From Gigaspora margarita (Eukaryota > Glomeromycota > Glomeromycetes > Diversisporales > Gigasporaceae): a stretch of DNA of 64,000 bases. Positions 11,301-23,726 of this stretch are shown here, piece by piece (within the stretch, counting starts at the first letter, position 1; each line of letters starts with the position of its first letter). Location of the stretch: assembly GCA_009809945.1 (NCBI GenBank), contig WTPW01001098.1, positions 1 through 64,000 of the forward strand, written 5' to 3'. The position numbers and the translations under genes are program-made. The notes under the pieces were generated by a model. It did not search any database. It was not told where the DNA came from and worked only from the letters and a program-made list of their open reading frames with translations.

Positions 11301-13411
11301 ATCCAATCATTTTCAAAGCACCATCTTTATGACGTGGATTTTTTGCATCAATAGGAGCATTTTGATAAGTAGTTAAAATGGTATTAATAAATTCCATTAT
11401 TCCCATAAAAGTATATTTTTTTCTAAGTTTCGCTAAGTCCATAAGGAAAGAAACAGCGGCAGCTGTATGGGAATTAAAATCCTCTAGAGGATCCATTTTT
11501 TTATGGATATAATCAACAGGATCTTCAGTCCACAATTGTTCATCTTCATCAGAAAAGCACAACTGAGGAAATATATATTCTGACACTAAAGTCATACTAT
11601 ATGGTTTAATAATTTGCCAAGTAATTTTATGTGTAATTCTATTAAAATAAAACGAATAAAATGAGATATTTTAATTCAATATTTAATTCAATAATTAATA
11701 ATTCAATAATTAATTCGATAATTAATTCGATAATTAATTCAATATTTAATAATTCAATAATTAATTCGATAATTAATTCATTCGATAATTAATTCGAAAT
11801 TTAATATATATTGAATAATTATTAAAAAAAAATAATAATAATAATATACTAACGCATCTCTATAGAATTCAGAAAAATAAAAAAGGATTTTATCGCTTAA
11901 CCATATTTCTTTCTTGATCCATTTTTCAGTTTTTCTTAAATAGGAGTGTAATATTTGAGGACCAAAATGACGTATAAAATGTTCAGCAAATGTAGTATAT
12001 ACTGTAGAAGAAGCTACAAGTTGAGCAGGATTTCCATATCTTTGAAAAAGACGATTTAAATTTTGACAAGCCCATCTTTGTGATCTAAACCAAATAAATC
12101 TTTGACGATCTTCAATGATATTTGGAATAATTTCTTCAGGTATATCTTTTTCAATCAAATGTTGAAAAAAGGTGACCCAAGGAACAATAGAATTATTATC
12201 TTGAAGAGCTTCAGATAGATCATACTAAGGACAAGATAATAAATATGTAATAAATATGTAATAAATAAGTTAATGAAATAAATACCAATTAAACACCAAT
12301 TAAACGATTACGTAATTAATTAATTAATTAATAATAATTTAACAATACTTGAATAGCTGAACTATAAATTTTATTTATAATCCTCAACATTTCAGCAGCA
12401 TCTACATTTATTTCATTAAGTAATCCCTGACCCATTTGTAAAATAATTGCAAAAGTTCTCTGAATAATTTCCGCTAGGGGGGCTCTTTGTTCAGTAGATT
12501 TCCATCTAAAAATCCAAAAAAAATAAAATAAAATAAAGGTTTGTTTTGTTTTTTTTTTTTTTATAAACATAATTTTAATATACTTACTGATAAACTTTAA
12601 CTACTTGTTGTAATGCCAATAAGCCAATATAAGCGGTCCTAGGATCATTAGAAGTTAAAAGAGCATCAACTTGACTCAAATAATTTGGCCATTTATCAGG
12701 ATAATCATTATCAAGAACTCTACTCAAAGGATCAAGTAATTGGATTCTATATTTGATTTAATGTTAAAAACTTTTTTTTTTATACGCTGAAAAAATTAAG
12801 GATATATAAATAATTATTGGAAAAAACCATTGGTAAATAATTAACTAACCTCACAGCATTAGGTGCAGTTAACAATATATGTAATATATTTTTTTTGAAT
12901 TCATCTCGATCTTGTGGATTAATAGAGACATGATTATGATTTACCCCTGTTGTAATATCCGTGACCCAGGATGAACGAATTCGATTTTTAAGATATATTG
13001 CAACTAATTTAATAAAAAATGATAAATAAAAATGATAAATAAAAATGATAATAAATAAAAATGGATATAAACTATATAAACTATATATAAACTATATAAA
13101 CTATATAAACTATATAAACTATATAAACTATATAAACTCTTTTACCAGCTTGTTTCGTTTCAATGTTAGAATCTTGTGATGCCAAAATTTGAAGAAGAAT
13201 AGGGATAAATCCAGCTGACGCCTCGACCTATTATAATGATATTAATGATCTATATATTCCGATGGTACTGTACCAAGTACTAACTTTAAAAGCTATTAAA
13301 AATTTTTTAAACAGAAATTACCTGTTTTAGTTGTATTTCGGCTTGCTTTTGCACATTTCGGTCAGAATCAAAAGTAGCACTAAATAGTTGGTATACATTG
13401 TGAGAATCCAT
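8326..13411 (-). CDS. Importin-7/8 type nuclear transport receptor
   Basis: Karyopherin-beta family protein expected to carry cargo such as ribosomal proteins into the nucleus with Ran; closest to IPO7/IPO8 and yeast Sxm1/Nmd5. Twenty exons, 5' to 3': 13411-13322, 13227-13146, 13003-12850, 12746-12588, 12505-12349, 12224-11854, 11638-11185, 11088-10929, 10858-10817, 10669-10551, 10451-10217, 10110-9967, 9886-9789, 9702-9607, 9528-9436, 9355-9094, 9024-8920, 8830-8775, 8686-8563, 8468-8326. They sum to 3144 nt, 1047 residues, close to IPO7. An importin N-terminal domain lies within about residues 20-100. The LWTEDPVDYI and PRHKDGALKMIG motifs mark the HEAT core. An Asp/Glu-rich stretch (about 906-975, including DEDTQYLEFLA) precedes the C-terminal ESPLDKVDVY region typical of IPO7. 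The start follows an in-frame TAG. The exon 10 acceptor sits in an A-run and is the weakest junction. Confidence 0.93.
11660..11830. repeat. Intronic 12-bp minisatellite in importin gene
   Basis: Imperfect repeats of ttcgataattaa and ttcaataattaa fill the intron between exons 6 and 7 of the importin gene, making it the second longest of its introns. It is noncoding, and the splice signals on both sides are intact. Confidence 0.7.
13065..13140. repeat. Intronic (CTATATAAA)n tract
   Basis: About seven near-perfect copies of a 9-bp unit (ctatataaa) lie in the second intron of the importin gene, immediately beside the exon 2 donor. This is a likely length-polymorphic site. Confidence 0.75.
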
Positions 13412-13646
13412 TTCATAGATCTATTGAACTATCAGAGATACCACCGTTCGCGAGGCGTTTTTTTTTTTTTTTTTTTTTTTTTTAAGCGCTTACCATTGTT
13501 AGCATATTACCACAGTTGGTAAATGATTATCGAGAGATCTATATTCACGTGATTAAGAAATCTAAATAATTAAACCAAAATGACGAATGTTACACCGAAG
13601 CATATACTTTAGCAGTCACTCCTTTTTCGAAAATCGAAAACGAAAA
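13412..13646. promoter_or_regulatory. Shared divergent promoter region
   Basis: The 235 bp separate the start codons of the importin gene (minus) and the membrane-protein gene (plus). A run of about 24 T (13460-13483) adjoins GC-richer flanks (ttcgcgaggcg; aagcgctt), an arrangement like the poly(dA:dT) nucleosome-depleted regions of fungal promoters. No TATA box is obvious on either side. Bidirectional activity is inferred from layout only. Confidence 0.5.
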
Positions 13647-14364
13647 ATGGTTCTTAGAGGGTGTGCCACGATAATCGTTAATATTTTAATTATTACAGCT
13701 ATCCTTCTATCCTTTTTTACTTTACCAATACTTGACATTCCACTACAAGTAGCGGCTCGTTTCACAGGATATCCAACTTGGCATGGAAAACTTCAACGTA
13801 TTTTCTATATTTTCTATTATTTCACAAGTTAATAACAAAAATTTATAACAAAAATTTATAACAAAAATTTATAATATATATATATATGTATGTATATATA
13901 TATATTGATAGATTACGATTCAGAAGCATATGATACAGCAAATTGGTTCTTCATTATTACAAATGTTACAGCATCAATTTATACAATTATTTGGGCATCT
14001 AAAAGAGACTTACCCAAAAAATTTATAACATATATTTATCAAGAAAATGGAAGTAGAATACCGGCCAATTTTTTTAATAATTTTATCGCTTATTATATTT
14101 CCATGACAGCAATTAGTGGAATAGCTTTTTTCATTTTAGATTTTGGAAAATTATTTTCAACATTTTCCGTATTACATAATATTTTTGAAGTTGGTATATT
14201 ATTATTATTATTTCAAGGAGGAAAAATTATAACAAATAATTTTTATGCGGCAGTAGGAGGGTATTTATTCGTAGTGATATTATTTAATATTTCTTTACCT
14301 TGGCCATATGATTCAATTTGGTTTAAAGCACAAGGTAAAAAAAAACAAAAACAAAAATTAAATG

Positions 14365-14411
<47 letters not shown>

Positions 14412-14548
14412 TTTGGAGATTGTACCTGTCAAGAAAATTTCGACCCGAATATTTTCTACCCGGGTACAATCTCTAAAATATATTATACTTGAGATTGTAC
14501 CCGCAAGAAAATTTCAACCCGAATATTTTCAACCCGGGTACAATATCT

Positions 14549-14579
<31 letters not shown>

Positions 14580-15214
14580 CGTTATATAATTATCCTAACA
14601 CCAGGATATCATTAATAATTTTCAGGAATGTATTTAAGTTATGCAATGTGTATAATCTTTACGCGCATATACTTGGCAACGCGAGATTATGTTCGAGAAC
14701 AAACAGCAGCTTTACTTCCTTTAGCAAATGATGAAGAACATTTACCATCGGATGATGCAGCAAGTATTTCTCCAAAAATTATTGAACATCCGGATCAACT
14801 TTTATTGTTGATCTTTGCATCATTTATTCATATAATTGGAAATATTTTTACAGTAATTTTTTCAGGAGATGGACGAGCGTAAGTTTTTTTAAATTACTAA
14901 TTATTAAAAAAAAATTATTTAAAATTATTTAAAAAAAAAAACTAATTTTAATCTAATTTTAATATTTTTATTATTCAAAATATATTTTTGACATTTTTTC
15001 CAATAGTTATATCGTTTACTCATTGTCATACAGTATTGCGTTTCCATGTTATGCACTTTATATTTATTTTGATACTCATTGCACCAGTGTTATACAATCC
15101 AAACGAATTTTACTACCTGACACTTCCTGGCGGAAAGTGATTACAATTGCTCTTTGGACATTAAGTCTTACTTTATTCACTATTAGGTTAGCTTTTTTAA
15201 TTGGATCATTATAA
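13647..15214 (+). CDS. Multi-pass membrane protein, unknown function
   Basis: I do not recognise the family. Four exons (13647-13797, 13912-14334, 14626-14878, 15007-15214) sum to 1035 nt, 344 residues, with phases 1, 1, 2 chaining correctly. Eight or nine hydrophobic helices are visible: about residues 8-28, 62-80, 104-128, 137-152, 162-182, 192-211, 251-271, 277-297 and 319-343. The hydrophilic loop between the sixth and seventh is acidic (NDEEHLPSDD). Short charged loops and aromatic-rich helices give it a receptor- or transporter-like look, but no motif decides. An upstream in-frame ATG at 13587 would add 20 basic residues; 13647 has the better context (A at -3, G at +4) and starts just before the first helix. 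A donor at 15187 spliced to an AG at 15551 would give an alternative short C-terminus. Confidence 0.8.
14366..14408. repeat. (TA)n microsatellite in intron
   Basis: An uninterrupted TA run of about 40 bases lies in the second intron of the membrane-protein gene, directly before the duplicated hairpin element at 14417-14551. Confidence 0.8.
14417..14551. mobile_element. Two tandem 60-bp hairpin units in an intron
   Basis: Each unit starts GAGATTGTACCYG and ends CGGGTACAATMTC, with an inner AGAAAATTTC and GAATATTTTC pair, so each can form one hairpin. Copies lie at 14417-14476 and 14492-14551 in the same orientation. Both are confined to the second intron of the membrane-protein gene and do not touch its splice sites. 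They are probably miniature foldback elements. Confidence 0.6.
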
Positions 15215-18012
15215 TTTTATAATTTAAGCAATAACATAAAATATATAGTTATATAGTTATATATAAACTTTTATATTTATTATAATAATAAATAAATAAA
15301 TAAAATAAATAAATAATAAATAAATCGATATTGATTAAATCCAATCGTCTAAAAACATTAATTTTTAAAAAAGTGTGAATAAGTGGAATAAGTGGAATAA
15401 GTGGAATAAGTGGAATAAGTGTAAATAACATACAACAAACCACATTTTACATTTACCCTATTACTGTATTATTATTATTATTTCTTATTTTTTTTGTTTC
15501 AAAAAAAAAAAAAAAAAAATTTTTTTTTTTATCCTTTCATTTCCTTCTTTAGGCACATGGCTAGATTACACAACGTATAATGGAAAATGCAAAACTTTTT
15601 CCTGCATGTGTTCGTGTTTTTCCAGGGTTTACATTTCTTCGGAGTTACGCGATGATAGTGGTGAACCTATATTAGATAAGGATAAACTAGGCATAAATTA
15701 GTGTAAATAACTTTTTTTTAATGTTACGTATAGTGCATATAAGCATATAAACGATAAACTATTTTATTTTAGCATATAAAGAGAACAAAACTAACAAATC
15801 TAGATTTTTTAATAGTGATTTAATAGTGATGTTATGGAATACAACACAAATACAATACGTAATATAACTTTTTTTTTTTTTTTCATATGAATAATATTAT
15901 CTCCAAAAATGCATTAGAAATATTATGCTTATAATACTGTATAATAATGAATGATACACGACGATATGAATTCATATGACACATACATTTTTTTCGCGTC
16001 AAATGAATCATTTGAATTATTTGAACTATTTGAACTGGATTTTTTTCTTGATTTAACTAATTATTTGTCAAATAGTAACTGGTTTTACAGGTTTTAATTA
16101 AGATCTGTTTATTTTTAAAAAAATGATGTTGTTTTTACGTATATACAGTACTAAAAATTAACTACGCATATATCCTGTATATACAGGATATTTAGGCAAA
16201 TAGCTTAACGTCAAGGATGATAACCCAACTCGTGATATTATGTTATTATATATTGTATTTAATATACTGTATTAATATAATATAATGTATTAATTTACTG
16301 TACTGTATATTAGATTTTTAATAAAAATAAAATAAAAAATTATCATTTTTTATATACAATAAGATATACAATAAGATATACAATAAGATATACAATAAAT
16401 TAAGAATATTCGGACTATAATAATTTCTAGTAACATGACACAAATAATAGACTCTCAAAACGCAATATGCAATTTTATTAAATTTTTATTAAAAATATTA
16501 TGCGATTCAAAATTTAAAAAGTTCGAGACGTAAAGTTTTTTTAAAAAAAATTATTAGGGTTTGCATATTTAATTTATAAAATTCCTATAGTAATCCAAAA
16601 AATTCTAAGCATTTAATAAAGGTAACCACTAATACTAGAGAACATAAATTTTTATTGGCAGGCAAAAACATCTGTTAATAAATAAATATTATTGGTTCAT
16701 ATTTCGCAGAGAATAAGTATGTGGCAAATCCGATGTGGATCCAATCGATCCAAATAATAAAAATTCTGATACATTTTTATAAAATATTCCTAAACAATTT
16801 TGATTATAGATCTGCATGACAATGTTGTAATTTGTATAACACTACAGTTTTCAGTAATAAACGGTATAATCAACCGATCATTTACCAAATGGGTTTTTTT
16901 AAAAAAAAATTTTTAATCGTTATATCGTTATAATCATTATAGATTAACTTGTTTTTTTTTTTAAGTATAATAAATAGGTTATTTGATCATCAAAGTTTTT
17001 TTTTAAGGTCTTTTTTTGATAAATTAGTATTTTAAAGTACGTGCACGTGGTTTAGACTGTAAGCAAACGCATGTACGCTCGAGAGAAGATAAACCTTTGA
17101 TGGTGTACACCGAACAATCAATCAATGAATTTATAGTATACGGTTACTCTAATTGTATTATTATATGTGTTATATAATTGTTTTTTTTTAGTTGACAAAG
17201 TACGTTAGATCTGAGAATTTTTTTTTTATAATGTATTACTGTGTATATTCTCCTTAGCATTTATTTGTACGAACAAAAAAAAAAAGAAAATAAACAATCA
17301 AACAAGCATAAATATGGATAATTTAATGAGATTTTTAACCTACCATTAGGGTGAGATTACGGCGTATAGAAAGTTACTTACCTGCAGATGCATCGTAATG
17401 TCTGCAGGTATCAAGGTATCACGACATTATACATCATTATACATTATGTTGTACTTCTATGTATCAACTGTTTACGACAGACATTCAAAGTAAGTTGACA
17501 GAAAACATCGCTACCAAATTATCAATAACTTTATGCGGTTGGTTCTTTACAAAGTCGTGTGGAATTTAAAAGCACTCCATAAAAGCGGCTTTGAATGTTA
17601 GAACTGGTTCAAGATGGCTTATAACTTTTACACATGATCATTTTTAATGTTGGTTTTTATTTCATCATGACATGCTTTTTTGGCGTACAGCTTATCTGTT
17701 ATATAGTTATATAGTTAGTTAAACTCGTATAAATTTTTTTTTGGATTATTTTTTTCGGCTTAAATTAGAACTTTCCCGCAACTTTATTAAAAAGCACTAT
17801 TTTTATATTTGTACATATATACGTGTCATGTGGAGAACTAATAAATTCTCAACAATCGGAAAAATATCAGCTCCCATTATTATATATTAACTTTAATAAT
17901 TTTGTACTTAAAATTTTTTTTTTTCTTTTTTATCCTCCTTACGTTAAAAATATTTTTTTTTATCGGATCTTTTTATTTTTTTTATTTTTTTTTCACTATT
18001 TGAAATTCGATC
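15215..18012. other. Intergenic region between membrane gene and Trs65 gene
   Basis: Holds short tandem repeats: (GGAATAAGT)n at 15379-15420 and a 12-bp atacaataagat repeat at 16364-16399. There is a 22-bp perfect palindrome at 16168-16189 centred on TATA and a hairpin acctgcaga/tctgcaggt at 17381-17409. A 49-codon open stretch at 15551-15699 ends in a TAG; it could be a missed terminal exon of the upstream gene but has no supporting features. The last 300 bp are T-rich, as expected for a promoter of the next gene. Confidence 0.5.
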
Positions 18013-21000
18013 ATGAAATCTCGAGAGGCACTATTAAACTTGGCAACTTTGGAAATCATTGTTCCAAATGGAATTATAAATTTTACTCAAGACAATATCA
18101 ATACTATATTTAATAAAAAATCTAGGTCTATTGCATTTTTTGGTAAGAATCTCATTCATTGTTTTATTATTTTTTTATTATAATTTCCTTTTTGATTTTT
18201 CTAACTGGTTTGTTAAAAAAAACATTTTTTTTTTTTCTTTGTTTTAAAAAATTTTATAAATTCAAATTCAAATTCAAAACCAAAAAAAAGACGAACAACT
18301 TCGTTTTTATTTCTTGATCAGTCTTCCTCATGATTCCGGTATTTCTGATTTGGTTACAGCAAAGGCATTTTTTCAACAATTGGAGATAAATGTTGAAGCA
18401 TCTATGGTTGATGCGAGCAATTTATCTGTGCCTGCTCCTCCTGCTCAATCTATTTATCGTTATCCTCCAGGAAAATCTGGAAAATCAAGATCAAGTTCTG
18501 CTACTACTTCTCCTTCAATGCCTGGAACACCTATTTGTTCTTCCATGTATAAAAATTTAAATAAAGCATCAGAAGGAACTGTCATTTATTCTAATACTTA
18601 TAACCTAAGCCTTGATGATCGAGACATGTTAGTTACTATGCGTAAGGATTGTTGGAATTGTGTCATTCCATTAATAGCTCCTATAGGTTAGTATAATATT
18701 CGCGTCTTTTTTTCTAGTGTTTCGAACGAAACTATTTTTCCAAAACCAATTGGATCTACAATGATCTACAAATTAATATAATGTTAACTAATATGACATC
18801 TAATTATACTAATTATACTAACTATACTAAATTATATATGTTTATATTCTAGTTTTTTCACATACGCGTGCTCATAGTCCAGCATTATCACTAAATGTAT
18901 CAACATCGTTGTTACCTTCAGTCGAAAACATTTCAAAACCTGTAATAATATCTCCTACATCCGAATCATATGCTGCGCATCATTTCGGCAAGATGAATTT
19001 ATTAGCGGGTCTAAATGATGGTTAGTTATTATATTATTATATGATATTATTATATTATTACTATTATTATATTATTATTATTATTATATTATATTATTAT
19101 CATATATTATTATATTAAATTATTATAATATATTATTATCGTATAATATTATAATTATAATATATTATTATGATATATTATTATATATTATATTATATTA
19201 TTATTAACCCTATCAATCTTCTCGTTTAATTTAAAGATCCTGCATTCAAAGATTCTCCTGCAATTTTTCGAATACCATCTGCGCGTCTGCCAGGAATAAA
19301 TAATGAACCAAAACGAAGTATATACCCGGCTGTGCAACCCGTGAAACGTAATTGCCGTAAAATGTTGAATGTTAAATCCGCGTTAAATGTGCAATTACGA
19401 ACTACTAATGTATCACCATTGGAAAATACTGTTTTGGTTTCCGTTGTATTGGCAAATAATAATGTTGAAAAAACTGGTTCTTTTGTTGTGGAATCAATAA
19501 AAATGAATATTCCTCATGGCTTCGTGACTAAATATGAATTGACTCACAAAAGTGAGGCTGTGGTATGTGTTTACATTTTTTTTTTTTTTTTTTTTTTAAG
19601 ATTTTCATAAATCATTTTTATTATTATTTTTTTTTTTTATATAAGTTATAATATATTTTAATACTGAGAAATACTTAATTAACTATCATAGGATGAATTT
19701 CCAATGACTTTACATCCGGTTGACCAGGCTACATTTCTTTATAACGTCACAATACTCGAGAAACCTCCTTTACCTAAAACTGATCCACCACAGCATTGTC
19801 CTACTCCAAGCCCAAATTCTTGTGTATCATCACGTCGAAATTCGGTGGCTTCCATTTTTTCAAATACTTCGTTTGAACCACCGCCTCCTCCTGAAGAAGA
19901 TCAATTACGATCTCTTTCCGTAATAATAAAAGGCTCTCCCATATTCGAGGGTGAGAAAATATCATGTATAGAATCTGAATGGAATTGTACTCTAGATTTA
20001 ACTAGTTTATTAAACCATGATGATTCAATATCTCCTAATAAATTAAATCGGTCCAATCAACGAACATTATCATTAACTTCGAAATTTAGAAGTTTATCAA
20101 GTGCTTCTTCAATATCTTCAAGAAGTTCTATTTATTTGCCAACGGGCATCACAACTCCAACTGTTTCAAGGAATTTCTATTCGGCAATGGTGAATGGTTA
20201 TATAAATAAACAAATAACCATTATAAATGATAATGAGTCATTTTACAGTGTTAATGGTGTACTTTCTGGTGGAAGGACTCCAATGCTACCGAAATCTCCA
20301 ACTGCAAATATTGAAAATAGTGTAGTCATGTCATTTTTTGGTTCGTTATAAATTTTTCTCATTTCGATATTGATTCTTTATTACAATTATTACAATTGAT
20401 TTCTAATTTGTTTTTCTTTTTTTTTAGTAAATAAAGATATAGTTGTTGGTCAAGTGTTCACAATACAAGTTTATATAGTAAACAAATCATCTCATGTCCA
20501 AAACTTGGCGATAATAGTTCCTAATAAAAAGAGACCAAATGAATCGTATGATATTGTTTATACTTTTCCTTTTCATTAATCTTTTTAATTCTAGTTTTTT
20601 CTTTTCTTAATCATATTTTATTATTCCCAATAGTGCGGTCAGAATATTATCACCAATATCATTATCATCAAAGTCTTCAAAATCTTCAAAATGGTCAAGT
20701 GTTGGTCATACCGACATTTTAATACATGGTAATCCTCCTCCAAGCCAATTAGAACCTTTTATGGAAGAAACAGGTATATTATTTTATACATCTATTTTAA
20801 ACCTATTTTAAAATTATTATATAATATATATATATATTTTTTTTTAATTACTAATTTTTTTTAATCAATGTTTTTATAATCAATAGAATTTTTAAAAAAA
20901 TATTTTGATATTGAAACACCAGATGCTGACATAGTTTGTCTGGAAAATAATGTTCGAGTGGGGTAAGTTTTATTTAAATATTATTCTCAATTTCTCATAA

Positions 21001-21273
21001 ATAATTATTATTAATATAATATTATTTTCTATGCTTTTATTAAATTATAGTCCTTTAAGTCCTTCGTCCTCAGAATATGTAACATTACATTTTATAGCAG
21101 CAAAAGAATCTTTACATGTTATCGAACTAATACAAGTGGTAAATACTGATACAGGATTAATAACTAATCTAAGAAATGTTTTGGAAGTATTAGTTTCAAA
21201 AGACTCATCATCTAAAAACGAGAATAAATATTCTGATGTGATAATGAAGAAGCAAGTAATAGTTGCTGAATAG
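18013..21273 (+). CDS. TRS65: TRAPPII complex subunit Trs65-like protein
   Basis: Trs65 is a fungal subunit of the TRAPPII complex, the exchange factor acting on Golgi Rab GTPases. Nine exons (18013-18142, 18291-18686, 18853-19020, 19237-19562, 19692-20340, 20428-20545, 20634-20773, 20887-20962, 21051-21273) sum to 2226 nt, 741 residues, with all phases consistent. Evidence for the family is the C-terminal third: an Ig-like segment with HPVDQATFLYNV, then CLENNVRVGPLSP followed by the LHVIELIQVVN strand, the pattern expected at the Trs65 C-terminus. The middle is low-complexity and Ser/Pro-rich (PTPSPNSCVSSRRNSVAS), a plausible phosphoregion. The start ATG follows an in-frame TGA at 18001. 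The exon 2 acceptor lies in an A-run (AAAAAG at 18286-18290); it alone keeps the frame and gives EQLRFYFLISLP. Assignment is by recalled family pattern, not a search. Confidence 0.82.
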
Positions 21274-21727
21274 GAATTTAATAATTGGCAAAAAAAAAAA
21301 ACGGACATTCATAACAATTTTCGACTTTAAAAAAAAAAAAAAAAAAAACATTTTTAAGAATCATTGTAAAAAAAAAAACAAAAAAAAAACAATATGCATG
21401 TAATTAGAATTGGCAGATCAGATATATGAAAAAAAAATTCAATGGCTAGATAATTATTTGGCAAAACAATTTGCGATAAGAATTTAATCGTTATTAAAGA
21501 TGAATTGGAAAAAAAAAATATGTAAAATATATTAATAAATCGAAAAAAAAAACCAGCAACTTTAAACTTGTACTAATGATTTTTACTCGTGAGTGTGACT
21601 ATCATAAAATTTGAATTTTAATAATAACTATATTATTATATCTGCAAAATATATTAAAGTCTTTAGTAACTAAAAAAAAATTAATAAAATTATAAAAAAT
21701 GCAATGCAAGTGGAAAAAATTAATTAT

Positions 21728-21815
<88 letters not shown>

Positions 21816-22879
21816 TTATGACTGCTATTTGATTTTTTTATTTGTATACATACAAAATTGCAGGTAAATTGTGCATCTTCACGATATTTAAGAAGCTACA
21901 TTAAATAAATCAAAGTTTTAAGAAAAAAGAAGATCCATATTCTTACAGATTTAGAGATAAAGAATTGAATTCAATCAATTCATCATCAGCAGAAATATGA
22001 CTAACAATCAACTAAGAGTTAAGTAAAAAATGTTCCATTATATTAATTTGAACAATATGCAATTATTTTAGTAGCATCTCTTATTTATGAATAGATCATT
22101 TTAAAAATTTTCAAACTTTTTATATAATTCTTGAGCAAATTGATTTTTAGTATAGGTAGCATATATGATTATAATATACAAAAATTTAGCTACTTTTGAA
22201 TTAATTTAAGTATGCTTATCAGTCAAGAGACAGTTCAACTAAGTGCAATTATTTATAGATCAAATGAGTTGACTCATCCAATTTTATATTAAATTTATAC
22301 AAAAAAATCATTTAAATTGAATTTTTTAAAAGTATATATATCAAAGTCTTTTTAAATTTTAAATATATATATATATATATTTTGTTTTTCAAACTCTTAT
22401 ATTTAAATTTTAGTTCTTAATTTTAAGTAGAGAGCTAAAATATTTAATTAAAGTTGGTCAATTCTTTACTATTTTCTTTAAATCAATTAAGTAACTCTCT
22501 ATATAATAATATTATTGGTTAAAATAATCTTTTAAAATTATAAAAGAAGTAGTGCAAATATGGGAGTTTTGGGTCACTTTTTTTACACCCTGGGTACTAA
22601 AGTATATAAAAGATACTTAAAAATCGATTTAATTATTATTTTGCTATATTTTATATCATTTTTATACATCTTAGCTTGGTGTAAATTTTTACATAGCTAG
22701 AATTATCTATTTTTTATTTATATACTGGTAACTAAATTGAATGATATCTAAAAAAATAAATTTTATGTCACTCAAATGTGTCAAAAAAATAGACATCAAT
22801 ACATCTAATATCATTATAAACTTTTTTTTTTTATCCAAACATTTTATAACATAATATTCTTTAGTATGTTTTCTATATA
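21274..22879. other. Intergenic, simple repeats, no gene
   Basis: The 3' side of the Trs65 gene carries several A-runs. At 21727-21821 an (AAT)n tract switches into (ATT)n, forming a near-perfect palindromic microsatellite. The rest is AT-rich, with a short TA run at 22365-22380. No coding frame is visible. Confidence 0.55.
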
Positions 22880-23176
22880 CCGTATATGTTTGAAAATAAG
22901 CACCCCCTAAAAATAAGCACCCCCTGCAAAATTTCAAAAAATCCGTTAACAGTCACTACATATAAAAGTCTAAATTTTACTAAGTAATCTCAAAAGTGCA
23001 ATTAAGTAAAGTTGTTCAGGGCATCAAATTACACCTACAGTAAAAATTTGGTATTATTTGGACAACTTTTTATTAGTACATTTTTTAATTTTTCAAAAAT
23101 TTAACAATTCGAAAATAAGCAACCTTAGTGTAACATTTTTGTCCAAAAAAGGGTGCTTATTTTCAGCAATTTACAG
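22880..23176. mobile_element. TA-inserting foldback element, AATAAGCACCCC type
   Basis: Begins CCGTATATGTTTGAAAATAAG and ends with the inverse gtgcttattttcagc...ttacag, flanked by TA. It contains aaaagtctaaattttacta, the inner motif of the larger copies at 28175-28722 and 28734-29461. The left AATAAGCACCCCC block is duplicated. It is non-coding. Confidence 0.6.
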
Positions 23177-23343
23177 TAATCCAGATTCAAAACTAGTAGA
23201 CTTATTACAAACTTTACAAAAAACATGCTTTTTAAACTTTCAATAATCAAAGCATCCTTCAGGTTATCAACAACCATATTCACAAGCTTTACTAGAGTTA
23301 TATAAATAATCACAAGTATAATCACCAAGCATATTATATAAAT

Positions 23344-23571
23344 ATGAATAATTTCAAATTAAACAAAAGATCTAGTATATTAATACAAACAACAGATTAC
23401 CAACACCCATATACAATGAGCTCACAAATTCAAATTACTGAAACCAAACCCATATATCAAAAAGTCAAGCAAGCTTTAATTAATGTAATTAAGGCAGGAC
23501 TTTATTATAGAAAACCAAAAGATGGCAAGTTTATGCAAAACTATAAAGAAAGAATTAAAAAATTACATTAA
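23344..23571 (+). pseudogene. Short coding-like relic, unknown
   Basis: A 75-codon frame rich in Lys and Gln (ends KPKDGKFMQNYKERIKKLH) continues a longer stretch of coding-like sequence (about 23240-23700) that is broken by stops. Upstream, QQPYSQALLELYK is readable in another frame. I do not recognise it; it is probably part of a decayed retroelement or repeat-encoded protein. Confidence 0.3.
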
Positions 23572-23726
23572 GCAAAAGATCCAAAAAAGTATGTATTAAA
23601 TTTAGTTATAATCATATTTCTTAATGAAAACAAATATAATAAAACTATAAATAATTGCAAATCATAGTATGGTAATGATTCAAAGATTCTTATTTCTATT
23701 ATGAAATTATATAAGCTATATTATAA

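Noticed and set aside
17823..18113. 96-codon frame overlapping the first Trs65 exon
   Set aside because: It is a shadow frame; the real exon uses the ATG at 18013 in another frame, which chains through eight introns.
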